DNA of 64,000 bases from Nitrospinota bacterium (GTDB lineage Bacteria > Nitrospinota_A > UBA7883 > JACRGQ01). The notes beneath the pieces are model-generated. The model ran no database searches, was not told the origin of the DNA, and saw only the letters and a list, made by a program, of their open reading frames with translations. The stretch covers positions 39,160 through 103,159 of the forward strand of contig JAOUMJ010000008.1 in NCBI GenBank assembly GCA_029881495.1, read 5' to 3'. Positions within the stretch are counted from its first letter, which is position 1, and every line of letters begins with the position of its first letter. Of the stretch, positions 16,413 to 25,151 are shown piece after piece. The position numbers and the translations under genes are program-made.

Positions 16413-18656
16413 GTGCAACTATCAGGATTTTTTATTAAAGAGATGAGAAGTACAACACGCCCTGCCGCGTTGCTCCTTTTCATATTTTTGCTGTCGCTCC
16501 CCGGCGCTCGTTCGCTTTCATATGCCGATGAGAATCCTTTATGGGTAGCGGAAAACATCTCCGTCTCCGGCGCGAAAACTGAACCGGTCGACCTGAGGAA
16601 AAGCGATACTCCTCTGCCGGGGCCGAAAATTTCGGTGAACTCCTCCGCCGCTTCGGACGCGCCGTTAAATGAATCGAGGAAAAGCGGCCTTGATGTAAAC
16701 GGTGAGAAGGCGAGCAGAAGGGGCACGGATAACGGACCGAAGATGTCGCTCAATTTCGAATCGGCCCCCATCCGGGAGGTTATCAAGAATATTTGCGAGT
16801 TCCTCGGGATGAATTACATCATCGAGGACGACGTCAAAGGATTCGTAACCATCAGGACGCTTGACCGCATACCGTCCGCAGGGGCGGCGGACCTCCTCGA
16901 TCAGCTCCTGGTGATAAACAATCTCACGCGGGTGAAGGTGGGTGACTACTGGCGTTTCCTCCCTCTGGCGAAAGCTATGCAGGAACCTCTGCCGGTCTAC
17001 CAGGATCCGCCAGCTTCGGAATTCGCCGCCGCCGACAGATTCCAGATACAGATCCTTACGTTCAATTATGTCTCCGCCGCGCAGGTGCTGGAGATCATGA
17101 AACCTTTTCTTTCAAAAACAGCTTCCGCCTCCCTCCTGGCGCGGTCAAACATGCTCATTCTTGTCGAACGCGGCATCAAGCTCGTCGAGATCATGGATCT
17201 TGTAAAGGCGCTTGATGTTGATTCGCTCGATACGATGCAGGTGAAACTCTTCCCCGTGCAGAACGCCTATTCAGCCGACGTGACAGCGGAACTGGTTTCT
17301 ATCTATACGGCAATGGGATACATAAATAAAACGGCAGGCACCGGGATAACTTTCCTCTCTCTCGACCGCATGAATGCCATACTGATGATCAACCCGTTCC
17401 CGAAGCTCTACCCGACCATTCAGGAGTGGGTGGCGAAACTCGATTCGGGTCCCGTTGAAACGGAAGAGCTCTCTACATTCATCTATGACGTGCAAAACGG
17501 GAACGCGGAAAATCTGACCTCGATTCTCAATCAGATATATTCCATGGATGAAAACGGCTCCGCGTCGGCCCCCGCCGATCCAAAAGGGGCAACAGCCGTG
17601 AAGGAAGACACCGGCAGGAGGTTCAAGGCGGAAATAGCCAACTCTTCGCTCAGCGGCTCACTTCAGATAATTTCGCACAAGGATACCAATACGATAATAA
17701 TAAGAACCGCGCGGAAGAATTATCCGATGATCCTTGAAACGCTAAAGAGGCTAGATTCGAAGGCGCAACAGGTGCTGATAGAAGTGCTCATCACGGAGCT
17801 GACTCTTTCCGACGATCTTCAGTTCGGGCTTGAGTGGGCGATAAGGAGCGCCAACGGCAAGGACTTCATGGCATTGAACGCGGGGGGGCTTGGCGAAAGA
17901 GGTTCTGTCGGATCAAACCTGAACACTACATTTAATCCTGCCGGCGGCAGCGGGCTCAGTTTTTTCACAAGGCCGTCCGCGAACGCGATGGGGCTACTCC
18001 ACGCGCTCGCCTCGCAGTCGAAGCTGGAGGTGCGCGCCTCGCCGATGCTCATGACAAGCGATAACAAACCGGCTTCAATAGACATCACGAGCGAGGTTCC
18101 GATATCGACGACTTCTTTCTCCTCCACCGGCGCGGAGGTGCAGAACATCCAGTACAGGAGCGTCGGCATCAGGCTTTCACTTACGCCGAAGATAAACGAG
18201 GACAAGTATGTCGCGCTGGAGATAGACCAGGAGATAAGCCAAATAGACGACACAAGGAAAGGGCCGAACAACGAATCGTATTTTTTCAGGAGACAGGCGA
18301 AAACCTCCGTGATGGTGAAGGACGCGCAGTCGGTGATGATAGGGGGGATGATCAACAACACGAAAGGTGGGGGGCGATCCGGCATTCCTATCCTTTCGAA
18401 GATCCCGATAATCGGATGGCTTTTCGGCGCGACTGATAAAAAGGAGGAGAAGACGGAACTCCTCATCCTCCTTACGCCGCATGTGGTGGAGAACGACGAG
18501 CAGGCGGAGGTGCTCACTGAGGATTACAAGAAGAAGATAATGAGCCTCCAGAGCAACGCGAGAAAAACCAGAAAAAGCACAGAGGAAAACGACAATGGGA
18601 AAAATGCCCCGAAGGATGGCGTAACCGGGGAAGGCCCAGAAAAGAACGCGATGTGA
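16413..18656 (+). CDS. gspD: Type II secretion system secretin GspD
   Basis: Outer-membrane pore subunit of a type II secretion system, 747 residues. Signal peptide (RPAALLLFIFLLSLPGARSLS), then an N0 domain (LNFESAPIREVIKNICEFLG, about 110-190), N1-N3 domains (about 210-420), and the secretin domain with SVGIRLSLTPKI, VMIGGMINN and GIPILSKIPIIGWLFG followed by TELLILLTPHVV. There is no lipobox Cys. GTG at 16413 has a GGGAG site 5 bases upstream; ATG at 16443 gives a cleaner signal peptide and could be the true start. No other gsp genes are in the window, so it is an orphan here. Confidence 0.9.
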   Translation: MQLSGFFIKEMRSTTRPAALLLFIFLLSLPGARSLSYADENPLWVAENISVSGAKTEPVDLRKSDTPLPGPKISVNSSAASDAPLNESRKSGLDVNGEKASRRGTDNGPKMSLNFESAPIREVIKNICEFLGMNYIIEDDVKGFVTIRTLDRIPSAGAADLLDQLLVINNLTRVKVGDYWRFLPLAKAMQEPLPVYQDPPASEFAAADRFQIQILTFNYVSAAQVLEIMKPFLSKTASASLLARSNMLILVERGIKLVEIMDLVKALDVDSLDTMQVKLFPVQNAYSADVTAELVSIYTAMGYINKTAGTGITFLSLDRMNAILMINPFPKLYPTIQEWVAKLDSGPVETEELSTFIYDVQNGNAENLTSILNQIYSMDENGSASAPADPKGATAVKEDTGRRFKAEIANSSLSGSLQIISHKDTNTIIIRTARKNYPMILETLKRLDSKAQQVLIEVLITELTLSDDLQFGLEWAIRSANGKDFMALNAGGLGERGSVGSNLNTTFNPAGGSGLSFFTRPSANAMGLLHALASQSKLEVRASPMLMTSDNKPASIDITSEVPISTTSFSSTGAEVQNIQYRSVGIRLSLTPKINEDKYVALEIDQEISQIDDTRKGPNNESYFFRRQAKTSVMVKDAQSVMIGGMINNTKGGGRSGIPILSKIPIIGWLFGATDKKEEKTELLILLTPHVVENDEQAEVLTEDYKKKIMSLQSNARKTRKSTEENDNGKNAPKDGVTGEGPEKNAM

Positions 18657-18681
18657 TCCGTTCCGATCTCTGGAGTTGAGC

Positions 18682-18720
18682 CGCTTTCAGGTATCTGGCG
18701 AAAAATAAACCTGAAAAGCG
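18682..18720 (+). terminator. Weak hairpin after gspD
   Basis: CGCTTTCAGG (18682-18691) pairs with CCTGAAAAGCG (18710-18720) with one bulged A, over an 18-base loop, about 25 bases after the gspD stop. No T run follows. The rest of the 239-base gap to rho (18657-18895) is AT-rich with a TTGACT at 18739 but no convincing -10 element. Confidence 0.3.
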
Positions 18721-18901
18721 AAATGAAAATTAATTAAATTGACTTATTTGTTACAAAGTGGAAAAATAATCTACTTAGAAAAGGTATCAACTGGAGGTTA
18801 ACTAAGCCCAAGGATTTGTTCCGGCAACCTTCTGATTACCCGACCCGGGCTGGAAATTCCACCTAATCAATAAATATGGGAGTTTAATATTTACCGTGTC
18901 C

Positions 18902-20152
18902 ATGAATATAACCGAGCTAAAGAAAAAAACGGTATCGGAACTTAATGTCATCGCGAAAAGCCTGGACATCCAAGATATAAGCGGCATCCGCAAACAGGAT
19001 CTTATCTTCAAGATAATCGATTCGCAAACGAGGAAAGAATCTGGCGTTTACGGAGAGGGCGTCCTCGAAATATTGCCGGACGGATTCGGGTTCCTCAGGG
19101 CGCCTTCGTGCAGTTACCTGCCGGGACCCGACGACATGTATGTTTCGCCTTCGCAGATTCGGAAGTTCGATCTCCGCACGGGGGATACCATCTCGGGCGA
19201 GATACGGCCTCCGAAGGATGGCGAGCGTTACTTCGCCCTTTTGAAAGTTGAGAAAATAAACGGCGAAGAGCCTAACCTTGAAGAAGCAAGATACATGTTC
19301 GACGACCTTACGCCTCTCTACCCGGACGAGCGCCTGACACTGGAGACAGAGGACGGCAACATGTCGATGAGGGCGATGGATCTGATCACGCCGATAGGGA
19401 AGGGACAGCGCGGTCTGATCGTTGCGTCTCCCCGAACAGGTAAAACGATGTTCCTGCAGGGGCTTGCGAATTCGATTGCGAAAAACCACCCCGAGGTGAT
19501 GCTGATAGTCCTTCTCATAGACGAGAGGCCGGAAGAGGTTACGGACATGGCCCGCTCGGTAAAGGGGGAGGTAATAGCCTCCACATTCGACGAACCGGCC
19601 CAGCGACATGTTCAGGTGGCTGAAATGGTCATCGAAAAGGCGAAGCGCCTTGTTGAGCACGGCAGGGATGTAGTTATCCTTCTTGATTCGATAACCCGCC
19701 TTAGCAGGGCATACAATACGATCGTCCCGCCGAGCGGAAAGGTTCTCTCCGGCGGTATCGACGCGAACGCGCTTCAAAGGCCGAAAAGGTTTTTCGGCGC
19801 GGCAAGGAATGTCGAAGAAGGTGGAAGCCTTACCATCATGGCAACCGCTCTGATAGAGACAGGAAGCAGGATGGACGACGTTATTTTCGAAGAGTTCAAG
19901 GGAACGGGAAACATGGAGATACATCTTGAGCGCAGGCTGGCCGACAGAAGGGTCTACCCTGCGATAGATATCACGAGATCGGGAACGAGAAAAGAAGAGC
20001 TGTTGCTTCCCGAGGAGGAGCTGGGCCGCATCTGGCTTTTAAGAAAGGTTCTACAGCCTATGGATCCTATAGAAGCGATGGAGCTTCTTCTTGATAAGAT
20101 GAGACAGACCAAGAACAATAAACAGTTCCTGAAAGCATTGGGAACGTCCTGA
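18902..20152 (+). CDS. rho: Transcription termination factor Rho
   Basis: Hexameric RNA-dependent ATPase that terminates transcription. The N-terminal helical domain starts [20 protein letters not shown], then the cold-shock-like RNA-binding domain ([14 protein letters not shown], then [16 protein letters not shown]), then the RecA-like core with the P loop [22 protein letters not shown], the Q-loop region and [11 protein letters not shown]. Length about 416 residues. A GTG sits two codons earlier (18896), but family starts favour ATG 18902. It leads the conserved order rho-rpmE-prfA-prmC-murA. Confidence 0.96.
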   Translation: MNITELKKKTVSELNVIAKSLDIQDISGIRKQDLIFKIIDSQTRKESGVYGEGVLEILPDGFGFLRAPSCSYLPGPDDMYVSPSQIRKFDLRTGDTISGEIRPPKDGERYFALLKVEKINGEEPNLEEARYMFDDLTPLYPDERLTLETEDGNMSMRAMDLITPIGKGQRGLIVASPRTGKTMFLQGLANSIAKNHPEVMLIVLLIDERPEEVTDMARSVKGEVIASTFDEPAQRHVQVAEMVIEKAKRLVEHGRDVVILLDSITRLSRAYNTIVPPSGKVLSGGIDANALQRPKRFFGAARNVEEGGSLTIMATALIETGSRMDDVIFEEFKGTGNMEIHLERRLADRRVYPAIDITRSGTRKEELLLPEEELGRIWLLRKVLQPMDPIEAMELLLDKMRQTKNNKQFLKALGTS

Positions 20153-20174
20153 TTTTTTTTTAAACGGAGAGGTT

Positions 20175-20381
20175 ATGCGTAAAGATATTCACCCTGACTA
20201 TGTGGCTTCAAAGATAATTTGCGGTTGTGGCGCTATTACGGATACAAGGGCGACCGTCGCGGAGATCAAAGTTGATATTTGTTCATCCTGTCACCCCTTT
20301 TACACGGGCAACCAGAAACTTATAGATACTGCCGGGCGCGTGGAGAAATTCCGAAAGAGGGCGGCGCAGGCCAGCAAGTAG
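20175..20381 (+). CDS. rpmE: 50S ribosomal protein L31, zinc-binding type
   Basis: A 68-residue ribosomal protein of the C+ (zinc) class: start MRKDIHPDY, a Cys pair in ICGCG and the second pair in [10 protein letters not shown], followed by [10 protein letters not shown]. Four Cys ligands are intact, so this is the zinc-replete form. It lies 22 bases after rho, with an AACGGAGAGG ribosome site. Confidence 0.96.
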   Translation: MRKDIHPDYVASKIICGCGAITDTRATVAEIKVDICSSCHPFYTGNQKLIDTAGRVEKFRKRAAQASK

Positions 20382-20508
20382 CCTCTTGCCGGGAGAAATA
20401 GTTTTTAAAACAAGGATGTTTAAGAGTATACCGATACTTCATTTTCATTTCGGCGCATGCGGCCATAAGAGCCCCTGCGCCTTCCCGTTCGCTTAGCCCC
20501 CCAATCCC

Positions 20509-21597
20509 ATGTTCAAAAAATTAACTTCTATCGAAAAACGTTTCGACGAACTAAGCGATCTCCTCAGTAAGCCTGAGAATATTTCCAATCAGGAAAAATA
20601 CAGGAAATACAGCAAGGAGCAGTCCGACATTTCCGACATTGTCGAGGCGTACCGGGAGTATAAAAAGGTGGTCAAAACCATCGAGGATAACGAAGAGATC
20701 ATAAATAGCGGAGGCGACAGGGAGCTTTCGGATATGGCGCGCGAAGAGAACGAGGCAAACACCGAACTGCTGGAGAAGCTGGAAGGAAAACTGAAACTTC
20801 TGATGGTCCCCCGCGACCCCGATGACGAGAAGGACATCATCCTCGAGATAAGGGCCGGTACGGGCGGGGACGAGGCGGGGATTTTCGCGATGGATGTATT
20901 CACCATGTACCAGAGGTACGCTCAACTGAAGGGTTTTAAGGTGGAGATCCTGAGCGCAAGTCAGACACAGGTCGGCGGATTCAAGGAGGTGATAGCCTCT
21001 ATCACCGGGAAGAATGTATATAAGCAATTCAGGTATGAAAGCGGCGTGCATCGCGTCCAGCGCGTCCCCAAAACCGAAACCCAGGGGAGGATACATACAT
21101 CGGCGATCACCGTCGCGGTTCTACCACAGGTAGAGGAGAAGGATGTAAAGCTGAATGCCGGCGAGCTGAAAATAGACATATACCGGTCAAGCGGACCCGG
21201 CGGACAGTCGGTGAATACAACGGACTCTGCAGTAAGGATAACCCACCTCCCGACAGGGATAATGGTGGCGATGCAGGATGAAAAGTCGCAGCATAAGAAC
21301 AGGGAGAAGGGGATGAGGGTTCTCCTCTCCCGCGTCCAGGATTTCTATATGCAACAGGAAAAGGATAAGCAGGACGCCAGCAGGAAAAAAATGGTCGGTT
21401 CCGGCGACAGAAGCGAAAGAATACGCACATACAACTTCCCGCAGGGGAGATGCACCGACCACCGGATAAATCTCACCTTGTACTCGCTGGAATCGATAAT
21501 GCTTGGCGAGATAGACGATCTGATAGAGAACCTCCAGCGCCACGCGCACGCGGAAGCCTTGACGGCGCCTGCGCCCACCGCGCCGGAAGGGAAATGA
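20509..21597 (+). CDS. prfA: Peptide chain release factor 1
   Basis: Releases nascent peptides at UAA and UAG codons. 362 residues. A helical N-terminal domain (1-105), then [15 protein letters not shown], the RF1-type [21 protein letters not shown] region and the catalytic GGQ in [18 protein letters not shown], with the usual C-terminal DLIENL helix. The tripeptide that reads the stop codon lies in the PKT stretch or close to it, within family variation. The C-terminal tail is Ala/Pro rich. Its stop overlaps the prmC start. Confidence 0.96.
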   Translation: MFKKLTSIEKRFDELSDLLSKPENISNQEKYRKYSKEQSDISDIVEAYREYKKVVKTIEDNEEIINSGGDRELSDMAREENEANTELLEKLEGKLKLLMVPRDPDDEKDIILEIRAGTGGDEAGIFAMDVFTMYQRYAQLKGFKVEILSASQTQVGGFKEVIASITGKNVYKQFRYESGVHRVQRVPKTETQGRIHTSAITVAVLPQVEEKDVKLNAGELKIDIYRSSGPGGQSVNTTDSAVRITHLPTGIMVAMQDEKSQHKNREKGMRVLLSRVQDFYMQQEKDKQDASRKKMVGSGDRSERIRTYNFPQGRCTDHRINLTLYSLESIMLGEIDDLIENLQRHAHAEALTAPAPTAPEGK

Positions 21598-22475
21598 TGA
21601 TCGGCAACATGCCGGATATTTCCGCCGCCTTTCTTGTATCGAACGCCGCAGAGTTGCTGACAAACAGCCAGACTCCCAGGCTTGACGCCGAGATCATCCT
21701 TTCACACATCCTCGGGATCGAGCGAAGCGAACTTCTATTGAGAGAGGTTTGTCCTGGAGAAGCGGAGACATCGGCTTTTGAAAAGCTGATTGAGAGACGT
21801 CGGAGAGGGGAACCGGTGGCTTATCTCACCGGGAAGAAGGATTTTTACAAGCATACCTTCGCTGTGAACAGTTCCGTACTGATACCGAGGCCGGAAACCG
21901 AAGGGGTGATTGAAGCTGTATTGGCGCGCTACCGGAACGTTGAAGCGCTGTCACTTCTCGATATCGGCACAGGTTCTGGCTGTATAGCTGTTTCAATCGC
22001 GGTAGAAAGGCCGAAATGGAGGGTCGTTGGCTCCGATATATCTTCTGCCGCACTTGAAACGGCTCGCGGGAACGCATCCTTGCTCTCCGCTTCGAACGTG
22101 GAGTTTGTCGAATCCGATCTCTTCTCCGCGATAAACGGAAAATTTGACGTAATTGTTTCCAATCCTCCATATGTTCCCTCTTCCGACGAGAAAAACATCA
22201 TGGCAGATGTGAGGGAGTATGAACCTCATGGCGCCCTCTTTGCGGGTGATGACGGGCTATCTGTCATAAGGAGGCTCCTTGCTGTAGCATCGGGGCACCT
22301 GCATCGCGATGGAATGCTCTTTTGCGAGATCGGATTCGGGCAGAGGGACGACGTGGAGACTCTTATTGCAAACGCTCAGGGTGATGATTGGAGCGGTTAT
22401 TCATTTATCCAGGATCTCTCCGGTACGGATCGCATTCTAGCAGTGCAAAGATCGGGAAAAAATGGGAGGGATTAG
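21594..22475 (+). CDS. prmC: Release factor glutamine methyltransferase PrmC
   Basis: Methylates the GGQ glutamine of release factors. The ATG at 21594 overlaps the prfA stop (ATGA), and a second ATG follows at 21597. The frame is open further upstream, but that part is antisense-quality shadow of prfA. About 293 residues. Helical N-terminal substrate-recognition domain, [22 protein letters not shown] (SAM binding) and the catalytic NPPY in [10 protein letters not shown]. Coupling with prfA matches their shared function. Confidence 0.95.
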   Translation: MMIGNMPDISAAFLVSNAAELLTNSQTPRLDAEIILSHILGIERSELLLREVCPGEAETSAFEKLIERRRRGEPVAYLTGKKDFYKHTFAVNSSVLIPRPETEGVIEAVLARYRNVEALSLLDIGTGSGCIAVSIAVERPKWRVVGSDISSAALETARGNASLLSASNVEFVESDLFSAINGKFDVIVSNPPYVPSSDEKNIMADVREYEPHGALFAGDDGLSVIRRLLAVASGHLHRDGMLFCEIGFGQRDDVETLIANAQGDDWSGYSFIQDLSGTDRILAVQRSGKNGRD

Positions 22476-22574
22476 CCGCTTGGCGTCCCGTCGACGTTTG
22501 CTATCGGAAATAAACTTTCCTGCCGCATCTTTCACCATTTTCAGTTTCTTCGGTAGAATGAATGTTGGAGAAAT

Positions 22575-23834
22575 ATGGAGCTAATAATTATCGAGGGCGG
22601 ACAGAGACTGGAAGGTGATATTAACGTTTCTGGAGCGAAGAATGCCGCTCTCCCCGCCTTTGCCGCGTCGCTTCTCTGTCCGGGAGAATTCAGATTTTCA
22701 AACGTGCCGGAGCTGAGGGATATCAATACCATCTCATCGCTTATGCGGGAGCTGGGGGCGTCCATATCGAAGCAGGAAAATAATGCCATATCCATCAATA
22801 CCGAGAATCTGAATGGATCGGTTGCGCCTTATGATCTTGTGCGGACAATGCGGGCGTCTTGCCTTGTGCTTGGCCCGCTCCTTGCCAGGCTCGGTCAGGC
22901 GCGCATCTCGCTTCCTGGGGGTTGCGCTATCGGCGAGAGACCTATCAATCTTCATTTAAAGGGTTTCGAGGCGCTTGGCGCCAGGATATCGCTTGAGCAT
23001 GGCTATGTGAATGCGGATGCGCCGGAAGGCCTCCATGGGGCGAAAATAGTTTTCGATCTGGTAACGGTCACCGGAACGGAAAACCTAATGATGGCCGCGA
23101 CAGCGGCAAAAGGGGAGACTATCCTCGAAAATGCCGCGCGTGAACCGGAGGTCGTTTTCCTGGGTGAGCTTCTGAAAAAAATGGGGGCGGATATTGAAGG
23201 GGCTGGAACCGATAAAATCGTAATCAGGGGGGGGCGCGAGCTGAGGGCCGTGGAAATGGGAATTATCCCGGACAGGGTTGAAGCCGGAACCTTTATGGCC
23301 GCGGCGGCCATAACGGGGGGACATTTGAAAATAACGAACTGTCTGCCGAAGCACCTTGACGCTGTGACACAGAAATTCGTTGAAGCAGGGTGCAGGATAA
23401 CCGCCGGAGACGATTGGATAGATATCCTCGGCCCGAAAAGACCGGGTGCCGTGGACATAGAGACCGCGCCATACCCCGCTTTCCCTACCGACATGCAGGC
23501 GCAGTTGATGGCAGTGATGTCGGTTGCCGATGGCGCAAGCGTCATTACGGAGACGATTTTTGAAAACCGTTATATGCATGTGGCGGAGATGCGGAGAATG
23601 GGGGCGAACATAACCGTAAGGGACAAGACGGCATTCGTCAAGGGTGTGGCAAACCTTTCAGGCGCAAACCTGATGGCTACCGATTTGAGGGCAAGCGCTT
23701 CGCTGATCGTCGCCGGTCTTGCCGCGCAGGGGCTTACTGAAATAAGACGTATCTACCACCTCGACCGCGGCTACCAGAGGATAGAGGAAAAGCTGAAAAA
23801 AGTGGGCGCGGTCATCCGCAGAGAAAAAGAGTAG
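22575..23834 (+). CDS. murA: UDP-N-acetylglucosamine 1-carboxyvinyltransferase MurA
   Basis: Transfers enolpyruvate from PEP to UDP-GlcNAc, the first committed step of peptidoglycan synthesis. 419 residues, as usual. Conserved SGAKNAALPAFAASLL start, the active-site Cys in LPGGCAIGERPINLH (so fosfomycin-sensitive type), DRVEAGTFMAAAAI and the late DLRASASLIVAGLAAQG with EIRRIYHLDRGY. It consumes UDP-GlcNAc, which the genes downstream (24.4-32.7 kb) would produce. Confidence 0.96.
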   Translation: MELIIIEGGQRLEGDINVSGAKNAALPAFAASLLCPGEFRFSNVPELRDINTISSLMRELGASISKQENNAISINTENLNGSVAPYDLVRTMRASCLVLGPLLARLGQARISLPGGCAIGERPINLHLKGFEALGARISLEHGYVNADAPEGLHGAKIVFDLVTVTGTENLMMAATAAKGETILENAAREPEVVFLGELLKKMGADIEGAGTDKIVIRGGRELRAVEMGIIPDRVEAGTFMAAAAITGGHLKITNCLPKHLDAVTQKFVEAGCRITAGDDWIDILGPKRPGAVDIETAPYPAFPTDMQAQLMAVMSVADGASVITETIFENRYMHVAEMRRMGANITVRDKTAFVKGVANLSGANLMATDLRASASLIVAGLAAQGLTEIRRIYHLDRGYQRIEEKLKKVGAVIRREKE

Positions 23835-23866
23835 TAATTCATGATTATTTTTTTTAGATTAGGCGA

Positions 23867-24343
23867 ATGAAACTTACTGAATTGCCTTTCGGACTCTCCG
23901 GGAAAGTTTTCAGGAGTCCGATGCCTTTCAGCATCTACGATCCCGCCGAAGAGATGTACGATGAATATTCAAAGAATTCTGTTTCAGTGGTGGTAATGCT
24001 CACAGGCGACCATGAAGCGAGGCAGAATACAGGCCGGAACCTGAAGGAGATTTACACAAGCGATGGTCTGGAAGTCCTTCATCTCCCAATAATCGATTTT
24101 TCCATCCCCGGAAGAGCGGAAATGGATATCCTTGTTGAGACGGCCCTTGAGCGCGCCACAGGGGGGAAGAATATAGTCGTCCACTGCCACGCCGGAGTTG
24201 GGCGTGCCGGTCTCTTCCTTGCCAGCATGGCAAAAAAGTCGCTCGGCATGAGTGGAAAGCAGGCGATCGAATTCGTTAGGAAATATATCCCGTTCGCCCT
24301 GGAGACAGCCGAGCAGAGGGCCTTTGTCACGGGTGGCGAATAA
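23867..24343 (+). CDS. Dual-specificity / tyrosine phosphatase-like protein
   Basis: A 158-residue cytoplasmic phosphatase of the Cys-based fold. The P loop is VVHCHAGVGRAG (HCx5R), near residues 105-116. A plausible general-acid region lies upstream around PIIDFSIPG. Its substrate, a protein or a phosphorylated sugar or nucleotide, cannot be told. It lies between murA and the GlmU-type gene on the same strand (gaps of 32 and 51 bases), so it may belong to the amino-sugar cluster. Confidence 0.82.
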   Translation: MKLTELPFGLSGKVFRSPMPFSIYDPAEEMYDEYSKNSVSVVVMLTGDHEARQNTGRNLKEIYTSDGLEVLHLPIIDFSIPGRAEMDILVETALERATGGKNIVVHCHAGVGRAGLFLASMAKKSLGMSGKQAIEFVRKYIPFALETAEQRAFVTGGE

Positions 24344-24394
24344 AACATCCCGGCTTTTCTAAAGAAATCTCTTCCTTTCGCTATCTGCTATGAT

Positions 24395-25150
24395 ATGCGG
24401 ATGAATTCAAGTGGAACCGCAGTCATCATCCTTGCCGCAGGGAAGGGGAAAAGGATGAAATCCGACCTTCCGAAAGTTCTTCACCTTTTAAGGGGTAAGC
24501 CGCTAATTAACTGGGTGATCTCTGCCGTTGAAAGCATGATGCCTGCCAGGATCATCGCCGTTGTCGGCCATAAGGCGGAAGAGGTGGAAAGATCCCTTTC
24601 CGGCGGGAATATCCTTTTTGCCCGTCAGGAGGAACAGCTCGGCACAGGGCATGCCGTAGCGCAGGCTACCGGACTGCTAAGCGATTTTTCCGGGGATGTC
24701 TTTGTGCTTTGCGGGGACGTCCCTTTGATAAAAGCAGAAACCCTCCGCGAAATGCTGGATATCCACCGAAGGGATAAAAGCGCCGTCACTCTCCTCTCTG
24801 TGATCATGCAAAACCCTGCGGGATACGGCAGGATCTTGCGCGACAGCCGGGGGAACGTAATCGCGAATGTCGAGGAGAAATGCGCTACCGAATCGGAGAA
24901 GGGGATACGGGAAATAAACGGCGGCATCTATGTATTTGATTCGTCATTTCTGTTTGATTCCATTGGAAAGATTTCTTCCGATAATGCGCAGGGAGAATAC
25001 TTTCTCCCCGATCTCATAAAGATCGCGGTTGACATGGGGCTCAGCGTCTCTTCGCTTACGCTTGATAATTATCTGCAGTTGGTAGGCGTAAACAGGAACG
25101 AGGACCTGAAGCTTCTTGAAGATATGCTTGCTGAAAGGGTAGAGGTTTAA
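24395..25150 (+). CDS. GlmU-type UDP-GlcNAc pyrophosphorylase domain only
   Basis: Transfers UMP from UTP to GlcNAc-1-phosphate. The 251 residues cover just the uridylyltransferase half of GlmU; the C-terminal left-handed beta-helix acetyltransferase is missing, with a clean stop. Motifs are intact: IILAAGKGKRM with the catalytic Arg, SDLPKVLH, EQLGTGHAVAQA, LCGDVPLI, EINGGIYVFD and NAQGEYFLPDL. A separate beta-helix protein at 31919-32737 could supply the acetyltransferase activity. Only one base separates it from the TTG of the first glmS. Confidence 0.9.
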   Translation: MRMNSSGTAVIILAAGKGKRMKSDLPKVLHLLRGKPLINWVISAVESMMPARIIAVVGHKAEEVERSLSGGNILFARQEEQLGTGHAVAQATGLLSDFSGDVFVLCGDVPLIKAETLREMLDIHRRDKSAVTLLSVIMQNPAGYGRILRDSRGNVIANVEEKCATESEKGIREINGGIYVFDSSFLFDSIGKISSDNAQGEYFLPDLIKIAVDMGLSVSSLTLDNYLQLVGVNRNEDLKLLEDMLAERVEV

Positions 25151-25151
25151 T

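Noticed and set aside
18917-19924. 335-codon minus-strand frame opposite rho
   Set aside because: Antisense to rho, with composition typical of complement frames; no domain or ribosome site.
21450-21593. Upstream extension of prmC across the end of prfA
   Set aside because: Residues encoded there are Arg/Pro/Ala-rich noise; the ATGA overlap at 21594 gives the normal PrmC start.
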